Source of the DNA: Planctomycetota bacterium
Lineage (GTDB): Bacteria > Planctomycetota > UBA1135 > GCA-002686595
Length of the DNA stretch: 64,000 nucleotides
Assembly: GCA_021413885.1 (NCBI GenBank)
Contig: JAIOPM010000033.1
Span: 1 to 64,000, forward strand
Direction: 5' to 3'
The notes below the pieces were generated by a model. The model worked only from the letters and a program-made list of their open reading frames with translations. It was not told the DNA's origin and made no database searches. Positions 8,429 to 14,975 of this stretch are shown one piece after another. A program made the translations under genes and the position numbers. Positions within the stretch are counted from its first letter, which is position 1; the number at the start of each line of letters is the position of its first letter.

Positions 8429-8716
8429 TCAGGCTGACGGCCGCAGACGCTTGACCTTGCGCGCGGGTCGAGCCGCAGCGAGGTCGTGCGCCGTTTGGAG
8501 GTGGATCCAGAACTCGGGCGTGGTGCCCAGCGCCGCCGCGAAGAGCCACGCACTTTCCGGGGTCACGCCCCGCTTCTGCCTCACGACTTCGTTCACGCGT
8601 TGGAGCGGAACACCGATGTGTTCGGCGAACGCTACCTGGGAGATCCCCATCGGTCCGAGGAACTCCTCACGCAGGACTTCGCCGGGGTGAGCAGGGATGC
8701 GGTTCTTGGGCTGCAT
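8429..8716 (-). CDS. higA: HigA family antitoxin
   Basis: A 95-residue HigA-type antitoxin: MQPKNRIPAHPGEVLREEFL, then the helix-turn-helix GISQVAFAEHIGVPLQRVNE with VVRQKRGVTPESAWLFAAAL, and the C-terminal TPEFWIHLQTAHDL. The P-x-HPGE-x-L start and F-W-x-x-LQ-x-x-x-DL end are family hallmarks. It follows higB by 9 bases in one operon. Its last 30 codons recur as a truncated copy at 3386-3478. It should bind its own toxin and repress the promoter upstream of higB. Confidence 0.9.
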   Translation of the reverse strand: MQPKNRIPAHPGEVLREEFLGPMGISQVAFAEHIGVPLQRVNEVVRQKRGVTPESAWLFAAALGTTPEFWIHLQTAHDLAAARPARKVKRLRPSA

Positions 8717-8725
8717 GTTTGGTTC

Positions 8726-9016
8726 TCAGTGATAGTCGACGAGGCTGACGTCGCTCGCCCCTTGGGTGGTCCAGCGGAACACGATCCGCCACTGGTCGTT
8801 CACGCGGATGGACCAAAAACCGCTCCAGTCGCCTCGCAACGTCTCCAAGCGGTTACCCGGAGGTGCGCGTAGGTCGACGACTTGTTGGGCAGCTTCGAGC
8901 ATATCGAGCTTGCGCAGTGCGGCGCGTTGGATGTCTGCCGGAAAACGCCGCGTCCGCCGGTCTTTGTCACCGTGGTAAAGGGCCTCGGTCGCAGCATCCC
9001 CGAAGGAGATGATCAC
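8726..9016 (-). CDS. higB: HigB family toxin
   Basis: Starting at GTG 9016 the protein is 96 residues: (M)IISFGDAATEALYHGDKDRR, then FPADIQRAALRKLDMLEAA, PPGNRLETLRGDWSGFWSI and VNDQWRIVFRW, ending VSLVDYH. The order I-x-S-F, R-x-F, KL-x-x-L, P-x-x-R-L-E-x-L and I-R-x-N-x-QWRI-x-F is diagnostic of HigB mRNA interferases of the RelE superfamily. Length fits the family (about 92-96). GTG 9016 was chosen because upstream codons are non-homologous and it leaves the promoter/operator at 9024-9060 intact. Confidence 0.88.
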   Translation of the reverse strand: MIISFGDAATEALYHGDKDRRTRRFPADIQRAALRKLDMLEAAQQVVDLRAPPGNRLETLRGDWSGFWSIRVNDQWRIVFRWTTQGASDVSLVDYH

Positions 9017-9023
9017 CGACGCG

Positions 9024-9060
9024 AAGATAACTCCGACCCGGTTGCACGGCAAGCGTGCAA
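9024..9060 (-). promoter_or_regulatory. Promoter and operator of higBA
   Basis: On the minus strand, TTGCCG (9052-9047) and TATCTT (9029-9024) are 17 bases apart, a plausible sigma-70 promoter. The -35 lies inside an inverted repeat, TTGCACG-5 bases-CGTGCAA (9042-9060). Overlap of the repeat with the -35 fits HigA autorepression. The half-site TTGCAC also recurs in the motif cluster at 12868-13192. Confidence 0.5.
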
Positions 9061-9148
9061 TCTGCGTTGCCGACGGCCGACGGCGGCGCGTCGCCCGTGG
9101 GCATCGCCCCAGGCTCGTGCCCGCTGGTTTCCCCGCACCGGGCCCACG

Positions 9149-9184
9149 GGACTCGGTCCAGGATGAGGTGCCGAGGCGGAGCAT
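9149..9184 (-). pseudogene. First 12 codons of a DUF72 gene, orphan fragment
   Basis: ATG 9184 opens MLRLGTSSWTES, nearly identical to the first codons of the full DUF72 gene (MLHLGTSSWSEP at 4352). Similarity then stops: the frame continues with glycine/proline/arginine-rich non-family sequence. The DNA around the start (ggtccaggatgaggtgccga against ggaccaggaggaggtgccga) confirms common origin. It is a breakpoint relic between higBA and the IS element. Confidence 0.7.
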
Positions 9185-9324
9185 TCTCCGGCGCGTAGCA
9201 CCGCTGCCCAGTCCTCTGTGTGGCGACGCCCGCCTCGTTCGCCATCCGGCGCTGGGTTGCAAGGCCGGAGTCCAGCGGGCACGTCGTTCGGCGCGAAGCC
9301 CCATCGGTCAGCGGAACGCTCGTC

Positions 9325-10520
9325 AACTGTTGTCGGCGGTGCAGCAACTCGCTTCCCGTGAACGACTTCCGCGCGAAAGCGCGGCCCCGCGCGCTCGAGC
9401 CCTGAGATTCGCACCCATCTCTCGGGTCTCGTGCGGAAGTGCGGCATGCCCAAGTTTCGCATCCAACGTCACCGTTGCCCGCACGCCGACTGCCGCTCCA
9501 ATCGCGAAGACCTGCGCCCGAGGCTCACCAAGCACTCGATCCTGACGACCAAGCGAGGGGAGCGTCGACGGCTGCGCTGCGCGCATTGCAAGCGCACCTT
9601 CGTCACGACCGCCGGTACGGCCTACCACCGCCTTCGTCGCTCGCGCGAAGACTTCGACCGAACGATGCGGATGCTGGTCGAGGGCGTCGCCCCAATTGCG
9701 ATCGCGCGCTCTCAGCGGATGAGCGCGGCCACGATCGTCCGCTGGCGTGAGCGAGCCTGTGCGCACGCGTGGAATTTCGCTTCGGCGCACCTGCGCGTCG
9801 ACGAGCCGCACGAGATCCAATTCGACGAGCTCAAGGCTCGGTGCGCGGGGGAAGGCGACGACATGTGGGTCTTCAACTCGATCGAGGTTTGGACGCGCCT
9901 GTGGATGAACTGGCGCATCGGGCGACGCACGTATCGCGGAACGCTCGTGATGGCGCGTGAAACCTGCTCACGCATCCGCACGATGGCTTCCCCGGTGGTG
10001 TGCAGCTCCGACGAGATGAAGTACTATGCGGTCAGCCTGCGGCGGGTGTTCGCGGTGGCGGGCGTCCACGTGCAGGTCGACAACCGCTATTCCGGCGGGC
10101 GTCTCATGCGCACGAACTCGAAGCTGATGACCGGTCCGCAGTGGCGATACGAACAAGCTCGCTCACGCTCGGAGGACTCGAAGAAGCCGAACACGTCCTA
10201 CGTGGAGCGGCTTCAGCTGACACTGCGACGGGGCTGCTCGTACTTGCACCGCCGCACGAACGGGCCGATGCGCAACAGATGGCGACTCGCGGAGAGCGTC
10301 GCCATCCTTCACTGCTACTACAACTTCGTGCGTCGCCATGCGTCGCTGAGGTTCGGGAAGGTGGTGCGCACACCGGCGATGCAGGCGGGGATTTGCGATC
10401 GAGCACTCACCTTCAGAGACATCTTCAGTTGGTGCCCGAGGCCAGTGGCGCGACCGTCGCTCTTACCCGTGACTTAGGCCCCAACTCAACATGCGTGCCG
10501 TTATCCAGTCAGCAACAGTT
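9325..10520 (+). mobile_element. IS1-like insertion sequence
   Basis: Candidate terminal inverted repeats are aactgttgtcggc at 9325-9337 and the complement of gtcagcaacagtt at 10508-10520 (aactgttgctgac), bounding about 1.2 kb that contains a single transposase gene. The left end is also present in the decayed copy near 3091. I see no convincing target-site duplication. The right end lies just inside the open frame of the broken radical SAM gene, so the element may have disrupted that gene's start. Confidence 0.55.
9446..10477 (+). CDS. IS1-like transposase
   Basis: A 343-residue transposase starting MPKFRIQRHRCPHADC. A zinc-finger-like Cys set (CPHADC and LRCAHCKRTFVTTAGTAYHR) leads into a helix-turn-helix (MSAATIVRWRERACAHAWNF). 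The catalytic region has EIQFDELKA, a second acidic motif in VVCSSDEMKYY, and the C-terminal YYNFVRRHASLRFGKVVRTP typical of IS1-type DDE transposases. GTG 9431 would add five codons. The frame is undisrupted, so it may be active if the ends are functional. A degenerate relative lies at 3091-3382. Confidence 0.85.
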   Translation: MPKFRIQRHRCPHADCRSNREDLRPRLTKHSILTTKRGERRRLRCAHCKRTFVTTAGTAYHRLRRSREDFDRTMRMLVEGVAPIAIARSQRMSAATIVRWRERACAHAWNFASAHLRVDEPHEIQFDELKARCAGEGDDMWVFNSIEVWTRLWMNWRIGRRTYRGTLVMARETCSRIRTMASPVVCSSDEMKYYAVSLRRVFAVAGVHVQVDNRYSGGRLMRTNSKLMTGPQWRYEQARSRSEDSKKPNTSYVERLQLTLRRGCSYLHRRTNGPMRNRWRLAESVAILHCYYNFVRRHASLRFGKVVRTPAMQAGICDRALTFRDIFSWCPRPVARPSLLPVT

Positions 10521-11158
10521 AGTGAGTTACGGACCTCGGCCGAACAGCAGCATGCCGCCTCAGCTCCGCCGTCGACGGCGAACACGTGGAAAGGCCTACG
10601 AAAGCAAGCGCCCACCGGTGCTGAGCCGGTAAACCCCTCTTCGCTGCCAACCGACTTTGCAGTAACCAATTTGGATTTTGACGTTACCGAGAACTGCAAT
10701 CTTGGGTGCGTGTACTGCTTCAAAGGCGAGATGTATCCGCGCAATATGTCGCTCGATACGATGAAGCGTTCCTTTGAATGGCTCCTTCAGGCGTCGGGCT
10801 CAGCGAACAGCGTCAACTGCAACTTCATGGGCGGCGAACCCACGATGCGTTTCAAGCAGCTCAAGGAGTTTGTTCCGTGGGCACGTCGCCGGGCCCAAGC
10901 GATAGGCAAGCAGGCGACCTTCAGCATGACGACCAATCTCACGCTTTTCACTGAGGAGATCCGTGAGTTTGTCGATCGATACGGATTCGGTGTCCTCATG
11001 TCTATCGATGGTGCACCTGATGTGCAGGATGCGCAACGTCCCGCCAAGAACGGTCAGCTAGTCTCCTCGACCGTCGAGTACTGGGCCAGGTCGATGCTCC
11101 GGACGCGCCCTCAGGCGCAAGCGCGCGCGACAGTCCATCCTAAGTACGTTCACCGAGA
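10491..11158 (+). pseudogene. Truncated radical SAM protein
   Basis: The frame contains DVTENCNLGCVYCFKGEMYP, whose CxxxCxxC (Cys about 69, 73 and 76 from ATG 10491) is the radical SAM [4Fe-4S] signature. Also present are FMGGEPTMRF (the GGEP SAM-binding motif), FSMTTNLTLF and GFGVLMSIDGAPDVQDAQRP, as in sulfatase-maturating/SPASM-type enzymes. The family normally continues for another 150-250 residues with extra cysteines. Here the homology stops at about 11150, where an RHS core fragment begins in another frame. The first 10 codons lie in the IS right end. Codon use is visibly less GC-rich than neighbouring core genes. Confidence 0.7.
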
Positions 11159-11872
11159 GGCTATGCGGGATACGAGGGCGATCCGGCAGTCGCAGCGATA
11201 TGGCATGCGCGCCATCGGCCACTCTCGAGCAAGTCCGGGTGTTGGCTTGCACGCGATCCAAGCGAATATGTCGACGGTGTGTCACTGTATCAATATACCC
11301 GCTCTCAACCCGTTCGCTTTTCCGATCAGCTGGGACTTTGCACCGGCATCCCGAGTACAGTGGGGCTGTTACCTGGCGCAGGCGGCGCGCTTAATGGTGA
11401 TGTAAGTTCCCGAGGCCGTACGCCTAAGTCACATGCAGCAGATGTAGCGGATAAGTGCTGCAAGGAAGCGAAGGAATATGGCCACGATCACGGAGATTGG
11501 GGAGGTTTCATTTGTTGCGACGGTGAGATCTATCTCTGTACGTGGGTGTGGAAAGAGGAGAACCCAGGTCCCCCGCCAATGGATGCCGACACAGAAACAC
11601 TGTTGAGTGCGTGCGCGCACGCGCACGAAGAGACCCACAAAGACGACATTCCAGACAAGAGCTGGTGCAACTCAAGCGGGTTGGAACGAGTGTCCTTCAA
11701 GCCTGGCGTAAACGAAAACGCCGAGGAGGTAAAAGGGGCGGAGGCTGAGCGGAAATGCCTGGCTGACACTAATTGCCCGGATGGGAACAACGATTGTGTA
11801 CAGTGGAAAATAAAGCGAAGCAATCAAATGTGCGACGTCATAAATCAAAAAGGGGGACACTGTACACCATGA
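11159..11872 (+). CDS. RHS polymorphic toxin, 3' end of core plus C-terminal tip with HExxH
   Basis: The frame from 11159 reads GYAGYEGDPAVAAIWHARHR, then WLARDPSEYVDGVSLYQYTR and SQPVRFSDQLGL, the final RHS-core repeat that normally ends in D-P-x-GL (here DQLGL). The preceding shell is missing, so this is a 5'-truncated gene without a proper start. After the core comes a Cys-rich tip of about 180 residues with CAHAHEETH, an HExxH zincin signature (11624-11638), followed by NAEEVKGAEAERKCL, which could supply a third ligand. By analogy with RHS systems the tip is a toxin, possibly a metallopeptidase. Its stop overlaps the next gene's ATG (ATGA). Base composition is less GC-rich than flanking core genes. 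Confidence 0.7.
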   Translation, partial: GYAGYEGDPAVAAIWHARHRPLSSKSGCWLARDPSEYVDGVSLYQYTRSQPVRFSDQLGLCTGIPSTVGLLPGAGGALNGDVSSRGRTPKSHAADVADKCCKEAKEYGHDHGDWGGFICCDGEIYLCTWVWKEENPGPPPMDADTETLLSACAHAHEETHKDDIPDKSWCNSSGLERVSFKPGVNENAEEVKGAEAERKCLADTNCPDGNNDCVQWKIKRSNQMCDVINQKGGHCTP

Positions 11873-12549
11873 CTAATCTATGTCGTTACCGCATTTGTCA
11901 ATTGTTGCGCGGGCCGATAGTGTGGATTGGACTGTTCATGCTATGTGCGACAGGCATTCTGGCCTGCGCGCAGCGGTCGGGGCTGGGAATGTATCGACTG
12001 GATGAGGTGGGTCAGCCAATTTGGATCCCCGTCGACAATCAGACCGGTGGATCCGCAGTTCTCGGAGTGTACCACCTCGATGGAAACGGTGCGCCGAAGA
12101 CCCGACGCTATCCATCTCGCCTCGGGACCGCGCCGTCTAACGCAACCCTCGTCGCGGCCGCCTGGGAGGACGGAACTGTATTTGTAGGTAACCTAGTTGA
12201 TGAATCTCAGGGCCAGTTTCAGGCAGCACCCGTTACTGCCGTTCGAGAGCGAGCGCACGCTTTGCTAGAGAGTCTATCCACGTGTTCCCGTGTGCGAAAG
12301 TACTTGATACTTGACGGCGGTGAGGCGGTCATTTTCGCGCGTGATGGGGACCGAATCGTCTCGATGCGTTCCTCCCACGAGGTATTTGAGGCTGACCCAC
12401 GTTTAGTTGTAACAGACCGAGGGGTTCGGTCGTTGACGAACACAACACGAGACGAAGTATTGGCTGGCGCCTCAAAAGAGTATCGTGCGTTCAGAGCCTG
12501 TTGGGCTTCGAGTCGAGACATCATCCAGCAATTGATAGAGCACCACTGA
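11869..12549 (+). CDS. Lipoprotein, candidate immunity protein for the RHS tip
   Basis: A 226-residue protein beginning at ATG 11869, overlapping the RHS stop by 4 bases. Residues 15-32 are a hydrophobic signal ending in a lipobox (GILAC), so it should be a membrane-anchored lipoprotein. The mature part has AWEDGTVFVGNLVDE, KYLILDGGEAVIFARDGDRI and a charged C-terminal helix ending IIQQLIEHH. I do not recognise the family. The tight coupling directly after a toxin tip, foreign composition and periplasmic location fit an immunity role against a toxin acting in the envelope, but this is inference from context only. Confidence 0.6.
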   Translation: MTNLCRYRICQLLRGPIVWIGLFMLCATGILACAQRSGLGMYRLDEVGQPIWIPVDNQTGGSAVLGVYHLDGNGAPKTRRYPSRLGTAPSNATLVAAAWEDGTVFVGNLVDESQGQFQAAPVTAVRERAHALLESLSTCSRVRKYLILDGGEAVIFARDGDRIVSMRSSHEVFEADPRLVVTDRGVRSLTNTTRDEVLAGASKEYRAFRACWASSRDIIQQLIEHH

Positions 12550-12562
12550 TTCCAAGGCGTCT

Positions 12563-12690
12563 CGCACTCGAGTGACCTGCCCCCCGTGGACCGGACCGAG
12601 CACGAGTCCGTTGCCTCGAAGGAAGTAGAACCCGACCCAGTTGATTTCGGGTACGAGTCCGGCGGTCCCATGTGCGCGGAGTCCGCGGAG
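12563..12690 (-). pseudogene. Remnant of a GAF-domain (free methionine-R-sulfoxide reductase-like) gene
   Basis: The minus strand encodes PEINWVGFYFLRGNGLVLG followed by PVHGGQVTRV. This matches the stretch found in GAF-type free methionine-(R)-sulfoxide reductases (NW-x-GFY-x-L, LVLGPFQG). Only about 40 residues of similarity remain; the catalytic cysteines that should follow are absent and upstream sequence is unrelated. No start codon or ribosome site fits. It is a gene scrap in the accessory region. Confidence 0.55.
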
Positions 12691-12801
12691 TCGATTGATA
12701 CGGCCGCGGTCTATTTGCGCGCGGCGGCCCAGCCCAGGGCGTGAGCCAGGCGCATTGTGGCGAGACGCGAATAACGATGATGGCAGAACGCCAATTAGCA
12801 T

Positions 12802-12836
12802 GTTGCGCGCAACGCACTAATCGCAATTAGGCATGT
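12802..12836. repeat. Short palindrome and direct-repeat cluster
   Basis: gttgcgcgcaac at 12802-12813 is a perfect 12-bp palindrome. It sits between two near-identical words, caattagcatgt (from 12792) and caattaggcatgt (from 12824), about 32 bp apart. The segment is unusually AT-rich for this genome and has no coding frame, so it may be a binding or recombination site. Confidence 0.35.
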
Positions 12837-12867
12837 CCCACTTCCCTAAGCCTGAGAGCGCATCACC

Positions 12868-13192
12868 TGCACGTCCTGGCCGTTTCGCCGCCCCGAAGTT
12901 GCACTCGAGTTGCACCCATTCTTCACCATCCCGGACGCTCGCGCGGGACGTGCCGATTCGGAAGGGGTCGGCGAATCCTAAGTGCATTGCCCGTGGCCCA
13001 TTGCGTGACTTGCACCGCAGCGCATCTTGCGGTGCAACGAGAGTGCAACCTGCACTCACGCCTCGCCTGGCCGCGACGACATCAATTCGGCCTTCGCGGT
13101 CCCGCGGAGGCCGTTTTCGCGTCTTCGTGGCACCCGCTCCGACTTGCACTCTGGTGCATCGATCACGTCCGTCGCCGGATGCCGAACTGCAC
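12868..13192. repeat. Cluster of TGCAC/GTGCA motifs including a 10-bp inverted repeat
   Basis: Eleven TGCAC or GTGCA words begin at 12868, 12900, 12911, 12982, 13011, 13032, 13043, 13051, 13145, 13154 and 13188. Chance would give fewer than one in 325 bases. Several are spaced 11 or 21 bases, about one or two helical turns. One pair forms a perfect inverted repeat, ttgcaccgca (13010-13019) and tgcggtgcaa (13028-13037). There is no convincing gene here. The segment lies upstream of the ParB-like gene, and its TTGCAC hexamer is also the half-site of the higBA operator. Confidence 0.6.
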
Positions 13193-13374
13193 CGCACGCC
13201 GCTGACCGTTTCGGCCGATTCTCGTGTGCCTGCGTCCTTGCCCGCCGCGTCGATCGGTACTAGCCTCTTCGACGTCGCGGCACTGAATGTCCAAGCGGGC
13301 GTGTAGCCCAAGAAGTCCGAGTCTCCGCCACGACGACCTCCACGCTCCGGCGCTTGCCGGAAGAGGGGACTCGA

Positions 13375-13773
13375 ATGGACGTCGTTCAACCGGGCGCACT
13401 CGCCGACGCGCTCTCGAAGGCCACCGGCCGCGCTCTCACAATCCAGCGCGTCGCGATCGACACGCTGCACCAAGATCCCGCGAACGCGCGCACGCACGGC
13501 GAGAAGAACCTCGACGCGATCAAGGGCTCGCTCGCGCGCTTCGGTCAGGCCGAACCGCTCGTCGTGCAGGCGGCGACGCGCCGCGTGATCGGCGGCAACG
13601 GTCGCCTCGTCGCGATGAAGTCACTCGGATGGACGGAGTGCGACGTCGTCGAGCTCGACCTCACGTCGGTTGACGCGACGGCGCTCGGCATCGCGCTCAA
13701 CCGGACGGCTGAACTCGCGGAGTGGGATGACCAAGCGCTCGGCGAGATCCTGAGCTCGCTTCGGACCACGTAG
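13375..13773 (+). CDS. ParB/Srx-like nuclease-fold domain protein, stand-alone
   Basis: 132 residues from ATG 13375 (GAGGGG seven bases upstream as a weak ribosome site). The core IDTLHQDPANARTHGEKNLD, with IKGSLARFGQAEPLVV and VIGGNGRLVAMKSLGWTE, is the ParB-like fold found at the N-terminus of phage and plasmid adenine-methylase proteins. GIALNRTAELAEWDDQALGE is the usual end of that domain. In those proteins a DNA methylase follows; here TAG comes at once, so the gene is either a genuine short version or lost its methylase part at a junction near 13773. It runs convergent into the zinc-finger gene. Confidence 0.75.
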   Translation: MDVVQPGALADALSKATGRALTIQRVAIDTLHQDPANARTHGEKNLDAIKGSLARFGQAEPLVVQAATRRVIGGNGRLVAMKSLGWTECDVVELDLTSVDATALGIALNRTAELAEWDDQALGEILSSLRTT

Positions 13774-14333
13774 AAGTGCACCCAACGAAGTCCATCGTTC
13801 GAACGACCGTACCGCGGCTGCAACCATACCGTGCCAGGGTCGTCGATGAACACGGTCACCGTTACCGCGAAGTGGTCAAGACTGCCTGGACTCGCGCGCA
13901 GAATCGACTCTCGGAGCGCCGGCTCGAACGGGCCGATGTTGATGACCCGGAGCGTTTCGAGGCTAGATGCGTGCGCTCGCCAGAGGACCGCGTGGGCGAA
14001 CAGCTTGAGCTTGACGACGTCGATCGACGGATCGTCGATCCATTCCGGTTGGGTCGCCGACGGCCTCACGAGGCTCATGTCGATGGCGCGTCGAAGGAAC
14101 TCAACGCCGTACGTGTCCCACGGACTGAACCTGCGCTCGCAGTTCTCGCAGACGATTCCGTCGTCGTGCCACCCGGTACGCAGTCTCTTCGGCGGGCGCA
14201 CGCCGCCAGGGCTGTGTTCGCGAAACGGGTCCTCGTCCGATGCGATGTCGCGGACGAGCGCTCGCGGAAGTATGTGGCAGTCAACCAACTGCCCCAGCTG
14301 GCCGCAGAGCTTGCACGGTCGTGACTCAGGCAT
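13545..14333 (-). CDS. Zinc-finger HNH-like protein, probably 3'-truncated
   Basis: From ATG 14333 the protein starts MPESRPCKLCGQLGQLVDCH followed by ILPRALVR, then WHDDGIVCENCERRFSPWDT. This is the CxLCG...HI-x-P-R...CxxCE pattern of a widespread HNH-like family. Middle segments FAHAVLWRAHASS and VTVFIDDPGTVWLQPRYG are protein-like. From about 13775 to the stop at 13545 the frame is simply antisense to the ParB-like gene (serine/arginine-rich), so the native C-terminus was probably replaced at the junction. The zinc ligands are intact, but activity of a chimeric product is doubtful. Confidence 0.55.
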   Translation of the reverse strand: MPESRPCKLCGQLGQLVDCHILPRALVRDIASDEDPFREHSPGGVRPPKRLRTGWHDDGIVCENCERRFSPWDTYGVEFLRRAIDMSLVRPSATQPEWIDDPSIDVVKLKLFAHAVLWRAHASSLETLRVINIGPFEPALRESILRASPGSLDHFAVTVTVFIDDPGTVWLQPRYGRSNDGLRWVHFYVVRSELRISPSAWSSHSASSAVRLSAMPSAVASTDVRSSSTTSHSVHPSDFIATRRPLPPITRRVAACTTSGSA

Positions 14334-14445
14334 AGCGTGACTCGGCGGCGCCGGTCGGGGACGTTCCACTTGGTCTCCCACTTGGTGTCACGGGTCGGAC
14401 TCCGGTGGACCTCGGCGGACTTCCGTGGACTCCAATGGACGAGGT

Positions 14446-14532
14446 TGGTGGGGAAGCCGGGACTTGAACCCGGACGCCGTTGCCGGCTTGGGATTTTAAG
14501 TCCCATGCGTCTGCCGATTTCGCCACTTCCCC
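14446..14532 (-). tRNA. tRNA-Leu (UAA)
   Basis: The minus strand folds as a class II tRNA: acceptor GGGGAAG/CTTCCCC, D-arm, anticodon stem TGGGA/TCCCA with loop CTTAAAA (anticodon UAA), a long variable arm (CCGGCAACGGCG) and T-arm CCGGG/CCCGG around TTCAAGT. Discriminator A is at 14449 and CCA is encoded at 14446-14448. The accessory region lies on its 3' side, and a partial copy of its 3' half is at 6849-6912. Confidence 0.95.
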
Positions 14533-14854
14533 GGTGCGCGCGGTCGAAGTCTAGCGTGCGGCGGACGCGGCGAGTCGCTTGCGCTCCACGCGCGAACACT
14601 CGACGGAATTCGCGGGCGGCGACGCGCACGAGCTGCGAGTCGTCGAGCCGCTTGCGGCGTCGTCCGGCGCCGCGACTTTGCAAGCCGCCGTGTCGTCGTG
14701 ACCAGCACGCCGACGCTGCCTCCGACGCGCGGACAGCGGTCGCGACATCGCGGATCGCCGCACGCTCGCGAAGCGCGCGGGCCGCGGTCGCCGCCGCGCG
14801 CTCGGCCGGACTTGACCCGCTCCGCGCGACTTGTATCCTTCTTCAGCCCTTCGC
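14533..14854. other. Intergenic stretch between the two tRNA genes
   Basis: About 320 bases with open frames on both strands that translate to arginine/serine/alanine-rich sequence without motifs. AT-richer bases cgcgacttgtatccttcttc at about 14826-14845 lie just upstream of tRNA-Cys and may hold its promoter. Nothing else is supported. Confidence 0.35.
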
Positions 14855-14929
14855 GGCGGCATAGCCAAGCGGTAAGGCGACGGATTGCAAATCCGTTATT
14901 CCCCGGTTCGATCCCGGGTGCCGCCTCCA
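14855..14929 (+). tRNA. tRNA-Cys (GCA)
   Basis: Acceptor GGCGGCA/TGCCGCC, D-loop AGCGGTAAGGC, anticodon stem ACGGA/TCCGT with loop TTGCAAA (anticodon GCA at 14887-14889), T-arm CCCGG/CCGGG around TTCGATC, discriminator T and encoded CCA at 14927-14929. No variable-arm extension. Confidence 0.95.
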
Positions 14930-14975
14930 AACGTGTGTTCGGCGTGTGATCGGCGTTGCGTTTCGGCGGATCGCC

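Noticed and set aside
12833-13306. Open frame of 157 codons over the TGCAC cluster
   Set aside because: Serine/arginine/proline-rich, no ribosome site, no family pattern; the repeated motif explains the sequence better.
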